Both the position numbers and the translations under genes were made by a program. A stretch of DNA of 64,000 nt from Paenarthrobacter aurescens TC1. GTDB taxonomy: Bacteria > Actinomycetota > Actinomycetes > Actinomycetales > Micrococcaceae. Shown piece by piece: positions 56,001 to 64,000 of the stretch. Where the stretch lies: NCBI GenBank assembly GCA_000014925.1, contig CP000474.1:1488001-1552000 (forward strand). Direction: 5' to 3'. Numbering within the stretch: position 1 is the stretch's first letter; the number at the start of each line of letters is the position of its first letter. The notes below the pieces were generated by a model that was given only the letters and a program-made list of their open reading frames with translations, had not been told where the DNA came from and made no database searches.

Positions 56001-59000
56001 GGCGGAGGCGAACAACCAGAAACCCATTGCCGTGGACGATGCAATTGATGTCCGGCCAGGTCGTCGTATTGCAGTGGATGCGTTGAAAAACGACTCGGAT
56101 CCCGACGGCGATCCCCTTGGCCTGGTGAATTCCTTCGAAGCCAATCCGGAACTGCAGGTTGAGGCTGCCACCGGCAAGATCCTGTTGACGGCCCCCGGGG
56201 TTGCCGGGACCGAGAGCGTCAGCTACCGGATCCAGGACGACAAAAAGGCTGAAGCCAGCGCTGTGGTCAGGGTTCAAACAAGCCCGACGGCGGCCCTTCA
56301 CGTTCCGATTGCCGTGGACGACCGCATCACGCTGGCTGAGACGCTGGGCAAGACCGCTGTCGACGTCCCGGTACTGAAGAATGACTCTGATCCGGACGGC
56401 GTTGCGGAAGACCTGACCATCACATTGCCGGATGCGAATCCGAACGCACGGGTAGGGACTGCCGGCAACGTGGTGGTGACACTCACGCCGCAGGACCAGC
56501 TGATTCCGTACACTGTGACGGACATGGACGGGCAGTCAGCCACAGCCGTGATGTGGGTCCCCGGCCAAGGGCTGCAATATCCAACTCTTTCCAAGACCGA
56601 GCCTGTTGAGGTCATGTCCGGGAAGGAAGTCACTCTTTCGCTCCAGGAATACGTCCGTGTGCGGGAAGGCCGCCAGCCCCGGCTTACGGTGGCGGACAAG
56701 ATCCGTGTCCAGGGAGCCGATCCAAACAACGTCATTTCCGGCGATGGAAATGCGCTGCAGTATGCAGCGCAGACGGACTACGTCGGCCCTGGATCCATCA
56801 CCTTCGAGGTGACTGACGGATCCGGTCCGGACGACTCGCAAGGGCTCAAGTCCACGTTGACCATCATCACCAAGGTGATCCCGGACCCTAACGCGAACCA
56901 CGTCCCCACCTTCAGCGGCGCTTCGATCGAGGCACCCAAGGGTGAAACCACCGAGCTGGAATTGGCAAACCTCGCCAAGGACGTGGACGAGCGGGATCAG
57001 GGAAACTTGAAATTCGAGCTCGACGGACAACAGCCGGCGGGCTTCCAAACCAAGGTGGAGGGAAGTGTCCTCAAAGTCACCCCGGACCTCTCCGTGAACC
57101 CAGGTGCAGTGGGTTCCTTCCCGCTGAAGGTCACGGACGGGCGCTCCGACGCTGTTCGCGCGACGGTGACCGGTACCGTGGTGTCCTCCAACAGGCCTCG
57201 TCCTACAGCCAACGACGACGCTGTTGAGAAAGCCAATGCGGGACGCTCCGAAACCGTCAATGTGCTGGCCAACGATTTCAACCCCTTTAACGACTCACCA
57301 CTGACCATCGAGAGCGCCGCAGTGGAAACGGGCTCCGCGGCTGGTCAGCCGACCGTCTCAGGCGATGCGGTCACGGTGACTCCTGCGGACGGTTTCAAGG
57401 GCGTCATGGTGGTGCGGTACACGGTGCTGGATAAGACCAAGGACCCCTCGAGGCAGGCTGTCGGCCGTGTCCGGATCACGGTCCGCGACAAGCCCGATGC
57501 TCCGTCGGCACCCGTAGCTACCGATGTCCGGAGCCGTACCGCAGTGCTCAAGTGGGCGCCGCCGTCGGACAATGGCGCAGCCATTACCAAGTACACGGTC
57601 AAGGCAGCCGGTTTTGAACAGGTGTGCCCGACCACCACCTGCACGCTCTCAGGACTGACCAACAATGTGAAGTACGTTTTCACGGTGTTCGCCACCAATG
57701 AGGTGGGGGATTCGCCGGCGTCAATCGCGTCCAACGAGATCCGCCCGGATGAGAAGCCGTCGCCGCCGGACGCCCCCACGGTTAAAGCCGGGGACAAAAA
57801 CATGGCTATGACATGGACCCCCGCGAAGACTGAGGGCTCACCTGTGAAGCACTACAACCTTGAGATCTCTCCGCCCCCGGCCAACGGCATTGCCGTCAAG
57901 AACGAGGTCACAGGCCTGAGCTACACGTGGCCCGGACTCAGCAATGGCGTGAAATACAAGGTCCGTGCCCAGGCCGTCAACGAGCTCGGTCCGTCGGACT
58001 GGGGAATGTACTCCCTTGAGGACAACCCCGCTGGCCTTCCGGCGGCCCCGGCTGCACCCACCACCGCTGTGGTGGAGTCCGTGGGAACTAGTAACCAGAT
58101 CCGCGCGGATTGGGCCGAACCGGACATCAATGGTGATCCCATCAAGACGTACTACGTCACCATGAGTGGTGGAAACGGCATTCCCCAGACCCAAACAGTC
58201 CCGGGAAACGTCCGGTCAGCCACCTTCACCGCCCAGAACGCAGAAGCCGGCTACACGTTCACTGTGCAAGCTGAGAACAAGGCCGGGAAGGGTGGCGTCA
58301 GTGCCGCCTCGGCCCCGCGCCGTGCCACAGGCAAGCTAGGCACCGTTAATAACGTCACTGCGACGCCGGCAAATACCGGGGGAGCGGGCCGGGCCGTCAC
58401 CATCAACTTTGCCGTTCTTGACGACAAGCAACGAAACGGATCCACGCAGAGCGAAGTCAGCTACCGCTACCTGGCGAGTACCGGCCAGTCCGGTCCCATC
58501 ACGCCCGGGCAAACGGTGGGTGGTTTCGCCAATGGGCAGGCTACCTCCATCACGGTCACGGCCGTGTCCTCAGTGGCGCCGAGTTCCAATGCCAGCGCAC
58601 CGGCAACCACCACGCCGTATGGTTCCCCCGGTACACCGTCTGCTTCGGGCGCCAACGGCGGGCAAAACCAGACCACATTGACGCTGAATTGGTCCTCGCC
58701 GTCCACAAACAGCAACGACGTCGCGGTCACGAAGATCAGGATCAGCGGCGGTGAAACGGACGGCTGGATCACTGCAGCAGCGTCCGGCAGCCGCGTGGTC
58801 AACACCGGAGGCTACAACCAGACGCGCACCATTGAGGTGCAGACGTTCAACTCGGTGGGCACAGGCGGTGGCGTGGCCTCAGCGAGCGCACAGAGCGGGC
58901 CGCAGAAAACGTCCTGGGATGCGACCCTGCCTTCCGGTAGTTTCCGCACCTGCACGGATACCGCGCCATCGGGCCAAACCTCGTGGGATCCCAACACTCC

Positions 59001-59217
59001 CGGGCACCGCTGCGACGGAGTGGTCTACGGCGCTCCGTGGCAGTACGAATCCAATGGTGCGTTCACAGTCAACTGCTACATCAACCGCAGCACCCCGTAC
59101 TTGAATTATGCGGCGTGGTACCGTCTGACCAGCGGCCCCAACGCCGGCCGCTTCATCGCCCAGGGCAACACCACGCTAGGGGACCCAGGACAGCACGGGA
59201 TACCGACATGCCCCTGA
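53083..59217 (+). CDS. Giant surface protein with Ig/cadherin-like and fibronectin type III repeats (copy 1)
   Basis: A protein of 2044 residues from the ATG at 53083, which has a GGGGG ribosome site 7 bases away. A basic head and single membrane anchor (IAATAFSVVVAVLVTGAILY) lead into a roughly 370-residue conserved region that may be a beta-propeller. At least seven Ig/cadherin-like repeats follow, each with an NDSDPDGD-type calcium-binding motif (starts near residues 401, 596, 687, 783, 979, 1072, 1372). Fibronectin type III domains begin near 1471, 1559, 1651 and 1846. A Cys-containing C-terminus (CTDTAPSG ... HRCDG ... NCYINR) ends the protein. There is no LPXTG motif. It is likely an extracytoplasmic adhesin or scaffold; the true function is unknown. 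Confidence 0.85.
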   Translation: MALPDGSGNRRAKNRRRKVIAATAFSVVVAVLVTGAILYPGFKTTEVDLNDGGVWVVSKSKNAAGRLNYPSKSLDGAVTPASKDFDILQQAGDVFIDDPEGATINPVSAANMRLGGDQKLPGSADVSFGHKVLAVTDPSKGKVWALSPGSVGGFSDESEPLFEQSPGIVSVVGTDDTIHTVDPESGSVTATKVDANGRSTDSQVRKEDALKGAGDLQLTAVGDKAVVLNEATGNIVLPGGATVHLDDARDAKLQQSGAAADFVAIATTKALLLQPLDGGTAKTVRVDAEGIPAAPVHLGTCTYAAWSGANKYIRECSNEADNRRADVPKASASPSYVFRVNRDLVVLNDVNSGNVWMVNQNMQLVNNWDDVIPPQQTSDDADKDSADEVQQTVLPDRSKPNTPPVAKPDAFGVRAGKTTLLPVLDNDADSDGDVLTISADQAVRSGALAPVYGGTGFQISVPAEQSGTETFKYSVDDGRGGTGAANVDLRIVPPGENNAPQQKPNRNNALVVQSGKIANQYILSDWIDPDGDDIFAVAAGSSDPADQVRIRPDGLLTFQDSGAGPGKKTISVTVSDGTLTTEGRISVDVRAPGALPPIANADHVVAVAGQDTVIAPLKNDTDPQGGTLRLAQAQPDEQATAVIGPDQQTFTFNSTTVGPHYVTYMVTNGPASAQQLVRVDVVSGNNDGAPVAVRDIALLPSGGSTVVDVLGNDSDPAGGVLVVQSVTAEDGLPVTVAVLDHSVVKVTDIHATGQLSLKYTISNGKASATGDISVQVVPAPSKLQAPQAKPDEVSVRVGDVVTIPVLENDSDPNGGDLTLDPALAQQPDAADGRTFIAGNFLRFIAGEVPKTVYAIYKVSNASGQIDSQQVTIRIRARDDATNSRPEPRNLTARVVAGMTVKIPVPLDGIDADGDSVQLIGVDKAPALGTAVVRDGYMEFTAAANSAGTDTFSYRVRDRIGAENTGTVIVGIAPAEANNQKPIAVDDAIDVRPGRRIAVDALKNDSDPDGDPLGLVNSFEANPELQVEAATGKILLTAPGVAGTESVSYRIQDDKKAEASAVVRVQTSPTAALHVPIAVDDRITLAETLGKTAVDVPVLKNDSDPDGVAEDLTITLPDANPNARVGTAGNVVVTLTPQDQLIPYTVTDMDGQSATAVMWVPGQGLQYPTLSKTEPVEVMSGKEVTLSLQEYVRVREGRQPRLTVADKIRVQGADPNNVISGDGNALQYAAQTDYVGPGSITFEVTDGSGPDDSQGLKSTLTIITKVIPDPNANHVPTFSGASIEAPKGETTELELANLAKDVDERDQGNLKFELDGQQPAGFQTKVEGSVLKVTPDLSVNPGAVGSFPLKVTDGRSDAVRATVTGTVVSSNRPRPTANDDAVEKANAGRSETVNVLANDFNPFNDSPLTIESAAVETGSAAGQPTVSGDAVTVTPADGFKGVMVVRYTVLDKTKDPSRQAVGRVRITVRDKPDAPSAPVATDVRSRTAVLKWAPPSDNGAAITKYTVKAAGFEQVCPTTTCTLSGLTNNVKYVFTVFATNEVGDSPASIASNEIRPDEKPSPPDAPTVKAGDKNMAMTWTPAKTEGSPVKHYNLEISPPPANGIAVKNEVTGLSYTWPGLSNGVKYKVRAQAVNELGPSDWGMYSLEDNPAGLPAAPAAPTTAVVESVGTSNQIRADWAEPDINGDPIKTYYVTMSGGNGIPQTQTVPGNVRSATFTAQNAEAGYTFTVQAENKAGKGGVSAASAPRRATGKLGTVNNVTATPANTGGAGRAVTINFAVLDDKQRNGSTQSEVSYRYLASTGQSGPITPGQTVGGFANGQATSITVTAVSSVAPSSNASAPATTTPYGSPGTPSASGANGGQNQTTLTLNWSSPSTNSNDVAVTKIRISGGETDGWITAAASGSRVVNTGGYNQTRTIEVQTFNSVGTGGGVASASAQSGPQKTSWDATLPSGSFRTCTDTAPSGQTSWDPNTPGHRCDGVVYGAPWQYESNGAFTVNCYINRSTPYLNYAAWYRLTSGPNAGRFIAQGNTTLGDPGQHGIPTCP

Positions 59218-59467
59218 CGGCAACAGTTCCTGGGCGCAGGATAGTTGTCCCCATCGCGCCCCGGCCCACGGGGACAGTACGCTGTCAAAGCCAATGGATA
59301 GCCCGGTCTCGGGTTTCCTTGGCCGGCCGTGGGGCGCGTGGGATAGTCTTAGGGACTGAAATTTCCGCCGCCGTATGGGGGTACTGCGAAATGTACGGCC
59401 GCCGGCATCTGCCGGTTGGCTTGGAAGCCACTGGGGGGCGGCTGAACACAAAGGGAATTCTGGGGCT
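59218..59467. other. Intergenic region between the two giant paralogues
   Basis: About 250 bases with no supported gene and no clear hairpin terminator, so both paralogues may share a transcript or have separate promoters. Short frames here have no recognisable features. Confidence 0.4.
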
Positions 59468-62400
59468 GTGACAACTTTCTTCGGCAAGCTGGGGCTGAAA
59501 AAGCGTCAAAACAAGAAGTTCATAGCGGGGACTGCCGCCACAGCGGCGGGTGCTTTGCTGATCACCGGGGCGATTCTGTACCCGGGGTTCAAGACCACCG
59601 AGGTGGACTTGAATGACGGCGGCGTGTGGGTCGTGAGCAAAACCAAGAACGCCGTAGGCCGGTTGAATTATCCGTCCCGCGTCCTTGATGGTGCCGTCAC
59701 TCCCGCTACCACCACCTTTGATGTGCTGCAGCATGACGGCAACGTCTTCGTGGACGACGAATCCGGTTCCACCATCAACCAGGTGTCGGCCGCAAACCTG
59801 AAGCTCGGTGGCGATAAGCAGCTACCGTCGTCGTCGCAAGTCAGCTACGGGTCCACCGTGCTCTCGGTGACCGATCCTGCCCGCGGCAAAGTCTGGGCGT
59901 TGTCTCCCTCCACCGTTAACGGCTTCGATGAAGAAGGAACCGAGCCCGTTCTGTCAGGCTCCCCGGGCATGGTGTCGGCAGTGGGATCTGACAACCGGAT
60001 CTACACTGCGGACCCCGGCAAGGGCGAAATCACTGTCACCACTGTGGATCCCAACGGCGAACGGACCGATTCCCAGATCACCAAGGTGGATGAGCTCAAG
60101 GGCGCTGGCGATCTTCAACTGACTGTGGTGGGCGATAAGCCGGTGGTCTTGGACGCCGCTTCCGGAAACCTCTTCCTCCCGGGCGGCCGGAAGCTCCAAC
60201 TGGCCGATGCCCGCGAAGCAAAGCTGCAGCAGAGCAGCGAAGACAGCAATTACGTGGCCATTGCCACGCAGAAGGCCTTGCTGAAGCAGCCCCTGGACGG
60301 GTCCACGGCAGCAACTGTCAGTGCTGACGGCGAAGGCGTCCCCGCGGCGCCCGTGCAGGTCAGCAAGTGTGTGCACTCGGCATGGTCCGGTGCCAACAAG
60401 TACGTCCGCGACTGCGACAATGACGCAGACGACAAGAAGAACGACGTCCCCAAAGCCAGTGCCTCTCCGAGCTACGTTTTCCGGGTTAACAGGGACCTGG
60501 TGGTCCTTAACGACGTCAACTCGGGCAGCGTGTGGCTGGTCAACCAGAACATGCAGCTGGTGAACAACTGGGACGACGTAGTCCCGCCTAAAAACCAGTC
60601 CGATGACCAGGACCAGGAGTCCGCGGACAACAACACCATCAATGTCCTCCCGGACCGCACCAAGCCCAACCGTCCGCCCGAAACCAAACCGGACGAGTTC
60701 GGTGTCCGGCCGGGCCGGACTTCCATCCTGAGCGTGCTGGACAACGATTCAGATCCCGACGGCGATGTCCTCACCGCGTCGGTGGGCGCCAACGGCCCCA
60801 AGATGGGTGCGCTGGAAAACATCTACGGAGGATCCGCCTTCCAGATCAAGGTCCCGGCAGATGCGAAACCGGGCACGGAAGTCTTCGACTATAACGCCGC
60901 CGATGGCCGCGACTTGTCCGCCGGCGGCAAGGTCACACTGCGGGTGGTAGCCCCTGAAGAGAACAAACCGCCCTTCTTCAAACGAGGCGAGCCCACCACC
61001 ATGCTGGTGGAGCAGGGCAAGTCGGTCAGCCAGAACATCCTGACCGACTGGATGGACCCCGACGGCGACGACCTCGTCCTGTTGGATGCAAAGTCTGACA
61101 ACGACCAGGACCAAGTGAAGGTACGCCGCGACGGCCTCCTGACATACCAGGACTCCGGCGCAGCACCGGGCAAGAAGAACGTCACCATCACAGTGTGGGA
61201 CGGCAGGGCCACTACTACCGGCCGCATCGTGGTCAACGTCCAGCCGCCGGGTGCCCTCGCACCCGTGGTCAACGCTGACCACGTCACCGCAGTGGTGGGC
61301 CAGGACCTGGTCATCGCACCGCTGAAAAATGATGTGGACCCCAACGGTGGCGCCCTGCGTGTCGCCCATGTTGAGGCTGCGGGCCCTGCTGAGCTCGGCC
61401 CGGTCACTGACGGCGGTACGTTCACCTTCCGGAGCACCACACCCGGTCCGATCTACTTGACGTACATTGCCAGCAACGGCCCCCAGAGCAGCCAAGGGCT
61501 GATCCGTGTGGACGTTGAGTCCGGCAAGGATGCCGGAGCTCCCGTCGCAGTCCACGACGTCGCATTGCTCCCGGTGGGCGGCAGTGTGCTGGTTGATCCG
61601 CTGGCCAACGACTCCGATCCTTCCGGTGGCGTGCTGGTCATCCAATCCGTCACCGTCCCCGACGGCTCATCGGCATCCGTGAGCGTGATCGACCACAGTG
61701 TCCTTCGCGTTACGGACGTCCTCGGCGCCAAGGAACCGTTCGTCTTCAGTTACACCATGTCCAACGGCCGCGCCTCAGCTACCGGCACGGTGGGCGTTGT
61801 CCCGGTGCCGGCTCCCGCCGTCGTCGAGGCTCCCCAGCCTAAACCCGACGAAGTCAACGTCCGCGTGAACGACGTCGTGACCATTCCGGTCCTGGACAAC
61901 GACACCCACCCGCAGGGTGAGGAACTGTCCGTGGATCCGGTGCTGGCGCAGAGCATCCCTGAAGAGGACGGCAAAGCGTTCATTTCCGAGAAGACCGTGC
62001 GCTTTATTGCCGGACCCACGCCCAAAACCGTACGTGCCATCTACAACGCAGTGGATCCGCAGGGTCAGAAGAGCGCCGCGGCAGTCACCATTCACATCCT
62101 TCCGCTGGAAGGTACCCAGAATTCGCGTCCGCAACCGCAAAACCTGACGGCACGCGTTGTCGCGGGCGGCAGCGTCCGGATCCCTGTTCCGCTGGACGGC
62201 ATAGACCCCGACGGCGATTCGGTACAGCTCACCGGCATCGACAGCACACCCACCATGGGAACCGCGACGGCGGGAAGCAGCTTCATCGACTTCGTCGCCG
62301 CCGGTGACGGCGCGGGTACGGACACGTTCCGGTACAAGGTGATCGACCGCCAAGGCGCGGTTAACACCGGTACGGTGACAGTCGGCGTCGCGCCCCGCGG

Positions 62401-64000
62401 CGAGGACAACCAGAAACCTGCTCCCGTCGATGATGAAGTCAAGGTCCGCCCTGGCCGCCAGATTGCCGTGGACGCGACCGCGAACGACACGGACCCCGAT
62501 GGTGACATCATCCGAATCCTGACGGACAGCATCCAAGCCGACGCAGGTCTTGATGCCAAGGTCAGCAAGACCAGCGGACGGATTCTGGTAACCGCTCCCG
62601 CCGCCGAGGGCACCGTCAACGTTCGTTATTCCGTTGCCGACGACCGCGATGCCGTAGGACAGGCCAGTATCCGGGTGGTAGTCCAGAACGATCTACCGCT
62701 GCAGGCGCCGATTGCCCGAGACGACCGCGTGACCTCGGCACAAACACTCGGTAAAACTGCCGTGGATGTTCCCGTCCTGAAGAACGACGAAGATCCGGAC
62801 GGCGTGGGGGAGAACCTCAAGGTCGCTACCGGTTTGGAAACCGCGCGTCCCGGTCCCGAGGGCAACGTCATTGTCGACCTCACCGAGCAGCCGCAACTGG
62901 TGCCCTACACCGTGGAGGACGTGGACGGACAAAAGTCCACGGCCATCATCTGGGTTCCCGGTATTGGCCAGCAGGTTCCAACGCTCGCCAAGGACGAGGT
63001 AGTGGAGCTTGTCTCAGGCCAGTCCGTCACGGTAAATCTCGCGGAGTGGGTCAAAGTCCGTGAAGGGCGCACACCACGCCTGACCCAGACTGACCGCATC
63101 AAGCTCATCGGTGCCGACGGCAGCGATCCCGTAGCCAACGGTGGCACTGCCCTGAAATACACGGCAGGTGCTGAGTATGTTGGCCCCGGCTCCATCAGCT
63201 TCGAAGTCACTGATGGAACAGGTCCGGACGATCCCAACGGTCTGAAGTCGACGCTCAGCATCCGAACCAAAGTGCTGCCCGACCCCAACAAGAACAACCC
63301 GCCGGTTCTGCTGGGCAGCGACGTGGAAGTTCCCAAGGGCGACTCTGCCAGCCTGGACCTGGAGAAGCTGACGTCGGATCCGGACCAGGATGACGTGCAG
63401 AACATGGGCTACGAGCTGGTGGGTGCAGCCCAGGGCGGCTTCAAGGTGAATGTGGAGGGCAAGACGCTCAAGGTCTCCGCGGATGATTCCGTGCAGATTG
63501 GGCAGTCGGGCACCGTCCAGGTGAAAGCAAAAGACCGCCGCGGGCTCGAAGCTGTGGCAACGTACAAGCTGTCCCTGTCGGCCTCCAACCGGCCAAAACC
63601 GGTGGCAAACGACGACACTGAACCCGAGGCGCAATCCGGGAAGCCTGTGACGGTCAACGTGTTGGCAAATGATTCCAACCCATTCCCGGAGACACCACTG
63701 AAAATAGTGGCTGCGGCAACGGAAACGGGAAGTGGAAACGCGGACGTGTCCGGCGACTCGATCACTGTGACGCCGGCACCCGGATTCACCGGCACTATGG
63801 TGGTCTCCTACACTGTGGCAGACAAGACCGGCGAAACGTCCCGTTACGCAACAGCGAGGGTGAGGCTCACCGTTAAGGACAAGCCTGTGGTCCCAACCAC
63901 ACCCATTGCTCAGAGTGTGGGTGACCGGACGGCCTTGTTGACATGGACGGCGCCTGCTGACCGTGGTTCACCTATAACCAAGTACACGGTGTATGGCGAA
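59468..64000 (+). CDS. Giant Ig/cadherin-like and fibronectin repeat protein (copy 2, runs off window)
   Basis: The open frame from GTG 59468 runs 1511 codons to the window edge. It is a clear paralogue of the preceding gene over the whole visible length. The anchor (AATAAGALLITGAILYPGFK), then TTEVDLNDGGVWVVSKTKNA, SPSYVFRVNRDLVVLNDVNS and each NDSDPDGD-type repeat occur in the same order. It enters its first fibronectin type III domain (DRTALLTWTAPADRGSPITK) at the edge. The two copies have diverged in spacers and loops, so the duplication is old. Missing C-terminal domains lie outside the window. Confidence 0.88.
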   Translation, partial: MTTFFGKLGLKKRQNKKFIAGTAATAAGALLITGAILYPGFKTTEVDLNDGGVWVVSKTKNAVGRLNYPSRVLDGAVTPATTTFDVLQHDGNVFVDDESGSTINQVSAANLKLGGDKQLPSSSQVSYGSTVLSVTDPARGKVWALSPSTVNGFDEEGTEPVLSGSPGMVSAVGSDNRIYTADPGKGEITVTTVDPNGERTDSQITKVDELKGAGDLQLTVVGDKPVVLDAASGNLFLPGGRKLQLADAREAKLQQSSEDSNYVAIATQKALLKQPLDGSTAATVSADGEGVPAAPVQVSKCVHSAWSGANKYVRDCDNDADDKKNDVPKASASPSYVFRVNRDLVVLNDVNSGSVWLVNQNMQLVNNWDDVVPPKNQSDDQDQESADNNTINVLPDRTKPNRPPETKPDEFGVRPGRTSILSVLDNDSDPDGDVLTASVGANGPKMGALENIYGGSAFQIKVPADAKPGTEVFDYNAADGRDLSAGGKVTLRVVAPEENKPPFFKRGEPTTMLVEQGKSVSQNILTDWMDPDGDDLVLLDAKSDNDQDQVKVRRDGLLTYQDSGAAPGKKNVTITVWDGRATTTGRIVVNVQPPGALAPVVNADHVTAVVGQDLVIAPLKNDVDPNGGALRVAHVEAAGPAELGPVTDGGTFTFRSTTPGPIYLTYIASNGPQSSQGLIRVDVESGKDAGAPVAVHDVALLPVGGSVLVDPLANDSDPSGGVLVIQSVTVPDGSSASVSVIDHSVLRVTDVLGAKEPFVFSYTMSNGRASATGTVGVVPVPAPAVVEAPQPKPDEVNVRVNDVVTIPVLDNDTHPQGEELSVDPVLAQSIPEEDGKAFISEKTVRFIAGPTPKTVRAIYNAVDPQGQKSAAAVTIHILPLEGTQNSRPQPQNLTARVVAGGSVRIPVPLDGIDPDGDSVQLTGIDSTPTMGTATAGSSFIDFVAAGDGAGTDTFRYKVIDRQGAVNTGTVTVGVAPRGEDNQKPAPVDDEVKVRPGRQIAVDATANDTDPDGDIIRILTDSIQADAGLDAKVSKTSGRILVTAPAAEGTVNVRYSVADDRDAVGQASIRVVVQNDLPLQAPIARDDRVTSAQTLGKTAVDVPVLKNDEDPDGVGENLKVATGLETARPGPEGNVIVDLTEQPQLVPYTVEDVDGQKSTAIIWVPGIGQQVPTLAKDEVVELVSGQSVTVNLAEWVKVREGRTPRLTQTDRIKLIGADGSDPVANGGTALKYTAGAEYVGPGSISFEVTDGTGPDDPNGLKSTLSIRTKVLPDPNKNNPPVLLGSDVEVPKGDSASLDLEKLTSDPDQDDVQNMGYELVGAAQGGFKVNVEGKTLKVSADDSVQIGQSGTVQVKAKDRRGLEAVATYKLSLSASNRPKPVANDDTEPEAQSGKPVTVNVLANDSNPFPETPLKIVAAATETGSGNADVSGDSITVTPAPGFTGTMVVSYTVADKTGETSRYATARVRLTVKDKPVVPTTPIAQSVGDRTALLTWTAPADRGSPITKYTVYGE

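Overview
The window looks like a chromosomal piece of a high-GC actinobacterium of the Micrococcaceae, most likely Arthrobacter or Paenarthrobacter. This is inferred from gene content and synteny, not from a marker gene. Pointers are a three-part acyl-CoA carboxylase (alpha, beta, small epsilon subunit), a mycobacterial-type lpdA / deoD / pmmB neighbourhood, a HemD-winged-helix fusion beside nirB, and an extracellular levansucrase/levanase pair. No rRNA, tRNA or CRISPR array was recognised.

Region 1 (1-14.8 kb) is accessory DNA. It starts with a truncated flavin amine oxidase and a cupin gene. Next come a decayed IS110 transposase fused to an IS630 remnant, and a TetR regulator. A Tn3-family transposase follows, with a textbook 38-bp left inverted repeat and a VOC-family cargo gene. 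The region ends with a four-gene, translationally coupled module on the minus strand: three tyrosine-recombinase-like proteins plus a small HTH/coiled-coil protein. This recombinase trio abuts a umuC gene that has lost exactly its first residues, including the catalytic aspartate.

Region 2 (14.8-34.6 kb) is mainly nitrogen assimilation and carbohydrate metabolism. nirB-cobA-hemD (minus) makes the nitrite reductase large subunit and its siroheme. nirD is divergent from nirB across an intergenic region carrying an 11-bp-phased, GlnR-like operator. narK-narB-nasB (minus) supplies nitrate uptake and reduction. Between these two modules lie pmmB, a levanase-like GH32 lipoprotein, a GH68 levansucrase, deoD, lpdA and an MBL hydrolase. 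The fructan pair seems to have been inserted between pmmB and deoD.

Region 3 (34.6-49 kb) holds an MHS-type transporter, the biotin carboxylase/BCCP subunit, Maf, an MMPL exporter with its TetR regulator, a YbjQ protein, a DAACS symporter, a DUF885 peptidase-like protein, and the carboxylase epsilon and beta subunits. It also holds two unusual non-coding structures: a 32-bp-phased palindromic repeat (38.74-38.90 kb, with a second copy at 52.84-52.94 kb) and a tandem array of about 196-bp units (44.45-45.27 kb).

Region 4 (49-64 kb, plus strand) has an SDR, birA (biotin ligase, matching the carboxylases), a PH-domain membrane protein and a class III nucleotidyl cyclase. It ends with two giant tandem paralogues built of Ig/cadherin-like and fibronectin type III repeats; the second runs off the window.
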